Positions 47,263 to 56,166 of a stretch of DNA of 64,000 nt are shown here, piece by piece; the first letter of the stretch is position 1, and each line of letters starts with the position of its first letter. Below the pieces are notes generated by a model. That model was not told the origin of the DNA. It was given only the letters and a program-made list of their open reading frames with translations, and made no database searches. This DNA comes from Siphonodentalium dalli (lineage: Eukaryota > Mollusca > Scaphopoda > Gadilida > Siphonodentaliidae): contig CP136061.1 of assembly GCA_032622095.1 (NCBI GenBank), positions 52,339,762 through 52,403,761 of the forward strand, in the 5' to 3' direction. The translations under genes and the position numbers were made by a program.

Positions 47263-48981
47263 GTTACATGCACGTTTGTAAATATAAATTCGGACAAAAA
47301 AGGTTGAGCCCCCTAAACACACAGGCTCCTGGGGATACTAAAATACCACAATATACTATACCAGTGTCACTTTTTAGTATTTTTCCCAGGAACCAGTGCA
47401 TAAGCATTTAGTCACCACAATATGTTTTTTAAATCTACATTGCTCCATGTAGTATAGTAACAAGTATATACCCAACAACATGAACAGCAAAACCAATGTG
47501 TACGGTGTGACAGAACGTCACATAATTCGGGTTCAATTTGTTCCAAGTGCGTAAATATATATTTTTTAAACAGATGGAACAAACTGGTACTGGCTTTTTG
47601 GCAACAAAGTACAGAGGACAAAGACGGAACCGCTGTTATTCGGTAAGTAAACAGATATAACAAGTTGTGACGAACACATGGAATGAATATGCCATAATGG
47701 AACTGAAATCATCCCACCTTCGGGCAGAACGGACACACAGGGGTCGTCTTTTTTATGCGTAGAATCAAGATACCGTATCCCGAGTAAGCGCATCGGATAA
47801 GGCTTGAAATTTCGGTTCCAATGAGTATAGAACTGACGTACCAAAATGTCACACCGGACAAGTTGGAACTCACATCGCGAATTACGCACTGTGACAAATT
47901 TATTCCATCGGTATCGCGTGATGTTGAGATGTTTTATCCCACATCGATTGCGTATTAAAGCGGAATATAGGAAATCCAATGTACGCTTTTGTGACACCCC
48001 ACCCTCAACCATTTCATAGTTGCATCCACATGCACCATGGCTGTCAGCTTGTTCTGCCTCTGTATGATGTGGATGCCATGGCTGACTCGGGCTTGGTGTT
48101 TTCGATCTGTTTCAAGGATATGCGTTCATTTGGATGTTCCAATGGAATGACACCACCTCATCCAGCATATCTGGGGACATCCAACCTCGATTTTCAAATC
48201 GCACCATCTACGTAAAGTACACCCGATTCTCGGTACCTCACATTTAAAGGCACGTGAGGCCTTAGTTGTCGAAAATATTCATATTTGTTCCAATCACCGT
48301 GAACAGAAAAACATTAAAACGCATACAGTTTCGTTCATATATACCATGACCATCGCGTAAACAGCATGTTATCATAAAGATTTACTATAGTTTACATAAG
48401 CAAGAGCCTGATTGTGTTACAGAAGACAGCACAATGCTGCTGGCTAATCACACACAAATGGCATAAACGCTCTTTATTCGTTCCATATCAGGAATTCACC
48501 AACAAAGAACGCTCTTTATGTTTACCATCATAATATAAACAAACACCAGAAAAGTAACTTTTTATGCTTTTGTTTACATAACAATGGTCAAATATATGAC
48601 AATAACATACTGTTTATGCGATATTTCTTTTTTGTGTACGGACAAAGTCTGTCTACATTTTGTTGTTCTTTCTGTTTGTGGCGGTTTTTGACGGGTGGAA
48701 ATATTTTCACAGAATACCCACCGCCAAGGCCAACCGTACCTTTAAACACAACTAAGCGGCTGAATTTATATTAGGTAAACATGTTACATTTGGTTTAAAA
48801 CCGACACGCACTGCTAAGTTGGTAAGTTAAGGATCAAGGGACCCCGATTTTTTCTAAGAATTCACTCATGGAACATGCGTCATAGTTTGTAGCTATGCAA
48901 TTATGACTGGCACAATTGGCCAAATTAAATTGATTAGACCGCAAACACACACAAAAAATCCAGGCAGTCCAAAAAAGTTAC
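47263..48981. other. no confirmed gene
   Basis: Holds overlapping open stretches on the minus strand (47566-48012) with no recognisable domain and no convincing splice sites, and fragments resembling the 38-39 kb duplicated region (CGCTCTTTATT, TTTAAAGGCACGTG). Read as non-coding. Confidence 0.35.
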
Positions 48982-49155
48982 CTAATTTCAAGGTAAATAT
49001 TTGCATGGGTCCACTTAGCCTGAAATTATCAGTAACTGTTGTTGTTTCAGGATGAAATGCCACCTCACCCGAATCACAATATATCTGTGTAGCCCCGCAC
49101 AAAGATCGTTTTTGTTTTGAGCTCCAGGCCGACCGACAACTGTATCTCTATAATC
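48982..49155 (-). CDS. possible cysteine-containing exon, product unknown
   Basis: An open segment bounded upstream by TAG (also a possible acceptor, GATTATAG) and downstream by a donor ATTAG|GTAACT reads RYSCRSAW, then LCGATQIYCDSGEVAF, then NFRLSGPMQIF. Three cysteines and aromatic residues suggest an extracellular module, and it lies in the same orientation as gene 2. The acceptor lacks a good pyrimidine tract and no family match is recognised. Confidence 0.25.
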
Positions 49156-49924
49156 TCATTCTTAATTAAAATCTAGGCCGCTGACATAGCTATCTCCTTT
49201 CAACTCCGTTGAGGGTAAACCACTGATGATGGGTTAAAATTGATATTCCGGTACCGCATTACTAAGAACATGTACCCAGCTAATCCCACTCACAATTATC
49301 CTCTCGGAGAATCCTCGTGAACACGGCGTGCATGTAAACAATCAACAATGTAGCCTATGCAGTTGTAATAATTATAGTACTGAACTTTGATCAAATTTGT
49401 ATTATTGTCGTACTATTGAACCCGCTTAGTACGATTGAACCTGTCAATCCCAAAAACGAGTTCTTACATATTACCAAGTACAATGAAAACATGAAAAGAT
49501 GACATTTTCAGGCCCTCTTTTCTCCACCAAATGCAAGGATTTTCGGGTCAAGTTAATCCCGGTATATAGATGGTTCGCCAAAAAAGATTATATACATGTA
49601 AGTCATTGCATGTTAATGTATTCTGCACAGAAAGAGTTATGGTCATATATTGAGTTTCAATCTACAATGAAAGAAATAAACTGATAGAAATTCCGTCGAA
49701 TAATATAGAACACCACGTGTGTATCACAAAATTAGAAAATCACAAATTAATGCTGATATTACAAAAAAGCATTCTATAGTATAGGGCCCAGGTGTGGCGA
49801 TATGGTTTCCCGACGTAGAGGCTACGATATCCGGACGACAGCGTGACCAGATGACTGCCCGGAAAACCTGATAGCGCACGACAAACGTCCTTGGTAGCTG
49901 GGAGAAATCATTACATTTTGTTGA

Positions 49925-50378
49925 GTTTAGTTTGTTTTATTGATATCTATAATTCGAATTATTGATAACATAAACTGTTGGGGAATTAGTGATATCACAA
50001 AATGATTGTAAGATATCACAAATTGGAAAAAGTGATGTAATAAATTAATTATATTATATCATAAAATAAGTAAGCCTTTAGTGATATCAATAATTCGATT
50101 TTATTGATATCATAAAATGATTTAATGTTATCACAAAATGTTGAATTAATAGTAGTCCAGCTATGCCATTTTCTATATATTGATTTCATAAAATGAATTA
50201 GTGATATCACAAATTCAATTTTATGCAATCAAAAATTGAATTTATGATATCACCAACTCGAATTATTGTTATCACTAAATGTTTATTATTTTGTGATATC
50301 ATATTTTCGATTTTGTGATTTCATATATTCATTTAGCGGTATCATAAAATGAATTATTGATATCACTAAATAGGTAGC
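49925..50378. repeat. AT-rich minisatellite with GATATC core
   Basis: About eighteen degenerate units on the theme TGATATCAYAAAATGAATTAT, roughly 24-28 bases each and present in both orientations because the unit is near-palindromic. No gene. Confidence 0.8.
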
Positions 50379-50653
50379 AAATAGAAGAACGGCGCCCCAT
50401 GGAATCACGTCGCTTTTCCGCCTGTCGACGTTACGACATGCTTCCGTGTATTGTTATGCATAACGTCACGCGGTCTGAGTGCAATGGTGCTCTTATTTCC
50501 TATACGGAAAGCAGCAGCGGGTAAAATATTATTGCGATTTTCAAACTTGTGTTTTTCACCTGAAAGCTGTGAATTTGAAATTGGTATCATGCATTTTTGA
50601 ACATGCTATTGTAATGACTCTCCCATAGAGTATATACCCAGGTGCTTGGGTGA

Positions 50654-50873
50654 TTAACCCTTTGAGTGCCAGGTCCGATTTTTGTATCGACCATATACCC
50701 TGTGCCAATGCATTATCTTATACACGCGAGTCGACCAAAGGTCGCCTCGCATATATAAGAGAATGCATTGGCCTAACCCAAACAAAATAATTCATTTTTT
50801 AATTTTGTTTAGGGCACTCTACAGACCATAAATTAGGGCCGATGAGATCGGCCCCTGGCACTAAAAGGGTTAA
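50654..50873. mobile_element. TTAA-flanked MITE (piggyBac-like) carrying the family A hairpin
   Basis: Ends TTAACCCTTTGAGTGCCAGG and CCTGGCACTAAAAGGGTTAA, mirrored and bordered by TTAA. Inside, 50697-50777 is the same hairpin, with its flanking words CCCTGTG and GCCTAAC, found in the TA-flanked family A elements. The two classes use different target sites, so the hairpin was exchanged between them. Confidence 0.85.
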
Positions 50874-51094
50874 GGATGGACATATATAGTCCTGATCTGC
50901 GCCGAATTCTCCTCCCCAAACACCGCGAAACAAAGTACACGCACACAGCCTACGTTTCTGTCGTGTTAACTATATGATATACATTTATCGGTCACCCGTC
51001 TATAATTGGTGGTTACGGTTACCATTTCTTGCTAATTTATTTGCATCGATCTTTCACCATTCGATGTGACACACTGACTGATAGACTTGCATTA

Positions 51095-52168
51095 ATCTAT
51101 ATATATATTTGCGATTGTCTGTCTTTCTGTCTGTGTTCTATAGAAATTCACGAGGTAGATGGCACCAAATGGGTCTAACATGGGTAACTTTTTCCGAGAA
51201 AGATAATGTTGCGGGTTAGAATTTTCTAAAGTTACGCTGTTGTAGTCAGGGACATAAAAGGGGTAGGGGCAGAAACACGTTTTATCGCCGATATCCACCA
51301 AACTAATACATACTCATTTCCATAATATGACGAATATATAATGGTGTGGTTTAAAGATGTCAAAAGTGGCGACGTTCGACTCAGGGGTGGAAGGAAGGGG
51401 AGAGGGGCACCAACACTGATAACATATTTTGACCACCGATTTCCACCAAATTGATACACATTCTTCCCATGGTTGGCCTGGTATGTCCTGGTCTCTCGTC
51501 CGTGGCCGTGTCCACTTGTCTGCAATTAGACCACTAAATGTTAGGATTTATGTAATATCCAGGTTCGTCTCTAAAGTTTCTGATATCGGGTATATAGTGC
51601 CATGGTTCTGTTCCCCCATCTGACTTTAGCGACAACAACAGCCGCTCAGTCAGGGCATGTAAGGGAGAAGTTGAGATGCAAGGGCGGGGGGTGCAAATAG
51701 AATCCCGAAAAACTTGTGTTTGGTCTAATTTAAGGGGGATGCAGTTGGAATTCCCAATGTGGGTATCCCCCCAACGGAGACCCTCTATCCACGTCCCTGG
51801 TTGTCTCCTCTGGTGAGATGTGAGGATTATTTTCACTCGGCTAGCGCCTCGTAAAATAATCCTCCGCATCTCACTCGAGGAGAAAAACTATTGTCTATAT
51901 ATCAATTGGGGCCCCTCTCCCCTCCGTGTTCTCCTGACTCGAACGGCGCCACCTTTGACATCTTTAAAACACACCATTAGAATCCTCATATCATGGATTT
52001 TGTGGTGGAAGTCGGTAACAAAAAATGTCACAAGTTTTGCTGCCCTTCCCACTTTTTGCCCCTGACACCAACAGCATCACATAAGACTCCTTTGGTGCCA
52101 TCTAATTGGTCCCGCCGTGAATGTCTATATAACACAGACAGACAGACATTAACAAATATAGATATAGA
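51095..52168. mobile_element. family I repeat, head-to-head pair
   Basis: The left half begins ATATTTGCGATTGTCTGTC and contains units with CCGATTTCCACCAAATTGAT. The right half is the reverse complement of the same material and ends ...GACAGACATTAACAAATATAG. A partial family G foldback (51807-51885) lies between the halves. Related single-orientation copies are at 56167 and 61696. Confidence 0.65.
51807..51885. mobile_element. family G foldback, partial
   Basis: Matches the centre of 34409-34545 in reverse orientation (CTCGGCTAGCGCCTCG tip) but lacks the outer arms and TTAA borders. Confidence 0.7.
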
Positions 52169-52530
52169 TGTACAGGAGCATTCCCTTCTCGGGTGGACAT
52201 ACGGAGAAGCGACCAACAGAGAACCTTACGTCTACGGCACCAAAGACAATAAAGCCCAGCTTATATGGCTGAATAATATATGTTTTAATTTTCTTCAGAT
52301 TTCCACCAGATCGAAATAAAAGAACGAAAACATCCACGTGAATTTGAGAATTGGTGGAAACCATGCAGCAATGCATTACTTGCCATGTGCATAGCTGTCT
52401 GAAGTGGAATGTAAACACTTGTATTTACTAAATATACGTGATTGCTCCAAAATCCATATGGATCAACGCATACAGACTGGTGGCTTTTATGTCGTATGTC
52501 CCAACAAATTGCACATATGTAATGCATATA

Positions 52531-53058
52531 TTAAAGATGGATTGTCTCTTTAAATAACAAATTTGAAATAGTTGCGTGGGTATAAAATAATAAATATAAA
52601 CTGAAGACCCATGTCCGGAAAGGCTTCTATCGTTTAATATTGATTTTATTTCGAATATTTTATTTGGACCGTTTATTTGTTTATTTTTAGAACAGACCAT
52701 TTGGGTGATACCATATAGCGATATAGAGCATTAGGCTGTTCCTATGGCTATGTACCGAACGTCAAATGTCCCAGATTGATTGGTCGTATTCTTTTATTCC
52801 AAAGTTACAAGCGATAATGAGTATAATTAACGTTTATTTGTGACAAAATTACACAATAAAATTTCTGGTCTCTGTTAACAGTAATCACTATTGTTCGTTA
52901 GCTAAACAACCACACCCTTTTAGACCAGAAAATATTCGAAATAAAATTAATATTAAACGATAGAAGCATTTCCGGACAGGAGTCTTCGATTCAGATCTAA
53001 TATTTTATACCTCGGTAACTATATAATAAATGTTTACAAAGAGATAATCCACCTTTAA
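52531..53058. mobile_element. TTAA-flanked MITE family C, copy 2
   Basis: Reverse-orientation copy of 5261-5788 with identical length (528 bp). Its right TTAA (53055-53058) is also the left TTAA of the family B element that follows. Confidence 0.85.
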
Positions 53059-53634
53059 AGGGGTACTGTGCGCCATTTTCAATAAATTCCCGGTAATAAG
53101 AAAACGATCTAATATCGATATTATATAGAAAAATAAGTAATTTGAGTCGAAGATGTAATCTGTAAACGATCAGGTTGATAGGTTATCTTAAAATCAAAGT
53201 TAATAATTTGATATAAATTTAATTTATGGCTGGAGCCATAAAATAAATTACGAATTTCCGTGTACTAGACGTAATCAAATTAATTCGCGGATAGTGGATT
53301 CGGCAACGCGTGGCACACATGATCGTGTAAACAATTATATTGATACGGGGCGTAAACTCAAACCACCCACTGACTGGTGACTATACAATAACTTAAATGA
53401 GTATATGGGACTAGTATACATATAGTATAACATTTATTTGATACATTTGCTTGAAAACTGTACAAAAATTACTCGACAACGATAATTTGTGTTTTCGCAT
53501 TCCGGCTAATCTGCCATCCATAACATTACTTCGTACTCAACTGACTTTCAAATAAAGGAAGGTATGGGTACCTTATTCTACGACTCGGAGACTATAGAAA
53601 CCAACAACAACATTTGAGTACAGTATCCCTTTAA
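53055..53634. mobile_element. TTAA-flanked MITE family B, uninterrupted copy
   Basis: Ends TTAAAGGGGTACTGTG and CAGTATCCCTTTAA. It is collinear in reverse with 3121-3934 except for the family A fragment present there, and so serves as the empty site. Confidence 0.85.
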
Positions 53635-54249
53635 TGTCTATATTCTGATCCTGCAAGACAGGTGTGTAATAAATACATCTACAGTAATGTTTCTTTGTTG
53701 AGTTAGGGTATTACAGTGGTTTTTAGCAGCAAAGCGATAGCACCACAGGTACACTGTAATGGAGGTGTGTATGGTCTTGAATCCGCTGCTCCACTCTGTA
53801 TTGATATGATATAACAAACACATCTTTATTTCATGTAAACACATTGTTTACATTAATTTATTACATGATCCTATCCTTATTCCATTCAATGAACCCATTC
53901 TATAAATTGTCATATTAAACATTCGTTTAATAACAGGAAATAGTGCCAGATGACATTTGACTTCTGGTTTGTCGTCTTTTTACATTCTGTACGGTACGTC
54001 TCAAAATACTATGGCTTCCAATATTTTTCCAAAATGAGTTTGAAAAGTTATGTCATTAAATGTACGCCATTGATTACGCCAAAGAGTCTTTATTTATCTG
54101 GGACTATTTCTTTACGTGGGCAAACAACGCATAGTTACGTGAAACGTCATCGCATGCCTTACAGAAGCCGATGTTAGTTTCACGTCCCATTTGTTGATTT
54201 AAGTATGTTTTGTCGAGGTTTTGGGTCATGTAATAAATAGAATCTACAA

Positions 54250-54381
54250 CTCGTCCCCAGTTTATAGCGGAATTTACAAAACTCGTCCAGTTAATTAGGT
54301 CTGAACCTCGCCAAATGCTCGGTCCAGACCTAATTTACTGGACTCGTTTTGTAAATTCCGCTGTAAACCGGGGACTCATTG
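54250..54381. mobile_element. foldback element next to gene 2
   Basis: Arms CTCGTCCCCAGTTTATAGCG and GGAATTTACAAAACTCGTCC are mirrored on the right with few changes; the tip reads CTGAACCTCGCC. It lies about 40 bases beyond the gene 2 stop codon, so it would fall in the 3' untranslated region or just after it. Confidence 0.8.
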
Positions 54382-54417
54382 TTGATCCTATATATACAAA
54401 ATATCCCAGGCAAGTTC

Positions 54418-54710
54418 TCACAGATTGAAGTTCGCTCGGAACAGGCCATTATTCCAGCTTCCGCTGATCGAATCTCCGGCCAGACTGACAGCTCCGACGA
54501 AGGAAAATGTACAACAATCCATGGTTTTTATGAATTGGACACTTCGGTCATGCGCCCACGATCCTGTCAAAGTATACGGACCATAGCCTGGCTCCACTCC
54601 ACTTCCGGCTATGACACCTCCAAATTCGAATGCGGTCATCAGGTGAATTGGGTACCAGTTCCCACCGCTTTCATAAAAAGTTTCCCAAGTTCTCTCCTCG
54701 GCAACAAAGT
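54418..54710 (-). CDS. gene 2, terminal exon: Gly/aromatic-rich domain of unknown function
   Basis: After the acceptor TTTTTTAG before 54710 the frame continues for 97 codons to TGA at 54418-54420. Motifs: FVAEERTWETFYESGGNWYP, FEFGGVIAGSG, GYGPYTLTGSW, VQFIKTM, and GDSISGSW near the end. The alternating hydrophobic, Gly and Trp pattern with G-S-G, G-P-Y-T-L-T-G and I-S-G-S-W suggests a small beta-sheet fold. I recall similar G-P-F-T-I-x-G / I-x-G-x-W patterns in other proteins but cannot name the family. It enters in phase 1, matching the phase 1 end of the exon at 55766. Cysteines form a CC pair, unlike the PAN part. Confidence 0.65.
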
Positions 54711-54784
54711 CTAAAAAAGAATTTAAATTTGAGTTACACACGAAAAATTACAGTGGCTGGTTTAGGACATGCGTTTTTTTTATT

Positions 54785-54892
54785 TCGTGACCGAAAGTTG
54801 AATGGCAACAAGCCATATTTCCGACCAAATCCTGAAAAGTTACCCATAATTCCGCTGTGGTTAAGAAGTCGATTACTTAGAGCATTACTGTA
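54785..54892. mobile_element. family J element, right part only
   Basis: Matches the right portion of 58930-59112 (AATGGCAACAAGCCATA, AAATCCTGAAAAGTTACCCA, GATTACTTAGAGCATTACTG). Lies in the gene 2 intron, close to the acceptor. Confidence 0.7.
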
Positions 54893-55229
54893 TATATGTA
54901 TACATATATCTGGTAGATACATTTGGTAGAAGGATATGTTACAATATATGTATATTCATATATGTTATGTATGTTGGTGTACGACCACGTTGATTATCGA
55001 ATATTAATATTAATTTCAAATGGATAGTGGATGAGGAATCGGAACGCCTTATTCTTCGTTGAATTCCAGTGTCGTTTCATCGGAGAGGCTCCAATTAGAA
55101 TTGTAGGTATTATAATTTGGTACTATGCAATGGTTGTTTGTATACGCATTTGTCTAGTTAGATTAAATCATCCAGTTATACTTCTACCAAATCGGGTAAG
55201 AACCGCCACTGGGGTACACGATTTAGTGT

Positions 55230-55445
55230 GTACCTACGATACTCTCGCGAGAATAAGACGTCGACGAGAGCCAAAGGGACGTAATCCACGAAAAGCGAAA
55301 ACCGAAACCAATAGAGGACGACACCACTGCGCAAGCGCAGTTGGGCGCCTTCGGCGGCTGTCGTCCTCAAAAATATATGACGTAATAATTCACCTGCGCA
55401 TAAGGTATAGGCACCATCGCGCGCTAAGCACGCTTGTGGTTGCTA
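55230..55445. promoter_or_regulatory. GC-rich promoter-like segment in the gene 2 intron
   Basis: Contains a perfect TCTCGCGAGA at 55243-55252 and an NRF1-type near-palindrome CTGCGCAAGCGCAG at 55327-55340. Both are known core-promoter motifs of CpG-rich animal promoters. There are also a CCAAT word at 55307-55311 and many CpG. A 10 bp hairpin (55314-55323 with 55359-55368) brackets the NRF1-like site. It sits about 320-500 bases downstream of gene 2 exon 1. No transcript starting here could be identified, so it may be an alternative promoter, an enhancer, or a GC-rich repeat. Confidence 0.4.
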
Positions 55446-55765
55446 TCAATATAAACAAACATTCATTATTTAATGAAAAGCGGATTTTATTTAATGAGGT
55501 TCGTTTGAAATTTAATAGACGTCGCTAGATGGCGTTTACTGTAACGTAGTGTTATGATATTAGAGCGTTGTTATTACCGACAATTTATTGAAATTGGCGT
55601 ACGGTGGTGAACGAATAACCCCTAATACTGCCGACTAAGGGAAATTATTTAATTGCAAGTAACCTTCACCATTATGGCTTCACAGACTGAAATAAAACTT
55701 GTCGATGAGAATTAAAATTTTCTCATATTTCACTCGAAATTGCATAACAATTTTCCGAGACTTAC

Positions 55766-56063
55766 CTTTCCGAACAAAAACATCGCCGAGTCCATTTCCC
55801 TCATTCCCACCTGACATGTAGCACGTGTCTGTGGTGGCATGGAAACGAACTATCTGACACCTTGGCGCTTCGGAGCAGTCCAAGATACACCGAATGCGAC
55901 CACCACACGCCCCAGTAGTTGTATTTTTAGACATGAGAGGAGGCGCCGGTCCAGAAATCTTTGTGAATTCCCTGACACGAATGGCGGAATCTGCCATTGC
56001 AGCCGCTGTGTGTGCGAAGCTGATAATAATATAATACTGCATGCTGGCTGTTGCGTCCGACAT
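55766..56063 (-). CDS. gene 2, exon 1: signal peptide and PAN-like domain
   Basis: It starts at Met 56063 or, more likely, at the eighth residue (56042), which gives MQYYIIISFAHTAAAMA, a compact signal peptide. A Ser/Thr/Pro-containing linker (FTKISGPAPPLMS) leads to C-GGRIR-C-ILD-C-SEAPR-C, then QIVRFHATTDTC and YMSGG. The last four cysteines show C-x3-C-x5-C-x11-C, identical to the spacing in gene 1 exon 2, as expected for PAN/apple modules. The donor is GGAAAG|GTAAGT after 55766. It leaves in phase 1, matching the exon at 54710-54418. The predicted product is a secreted protein of about 189-196 residues. A TATA-like TATATAC run lies near 56112-56132, about 50-70 bases upstream of the upper Met. 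Confidence 0.7.
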
Positions 56064-56166
56064 GAGAGAAGCTAAATAGAAGATGACAATGAAATGACTA
56101 TTCTGTATTGTATATAGCAGTATATAGGTCTAATGTTTTGTTTACTGTAAACGATATTTTACTATC

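Noticed and set aside
47566-48012. 148-codon open stretch on the minus strand, with a second open frame overlapping it
   Set aside because: Neither frame shows a recognisable domain, and the donor-like GAAG|GTGGGA is poor. Fragments of the duplicated region surround it.
49925-50378. Possible CRISPR-like array of GATATC units
   Set aside because: There are no constant spacers and no conserved repeat; the context is an animal genome and the units are near-palindromic minisatellite repeats.
55031-55528. 165-codon open stretch on the plus strand, Arg-rich
   Set aside because: It coincides with the GC-rich promoter-like segment; composition explains the lack of stops and no domain is seen.
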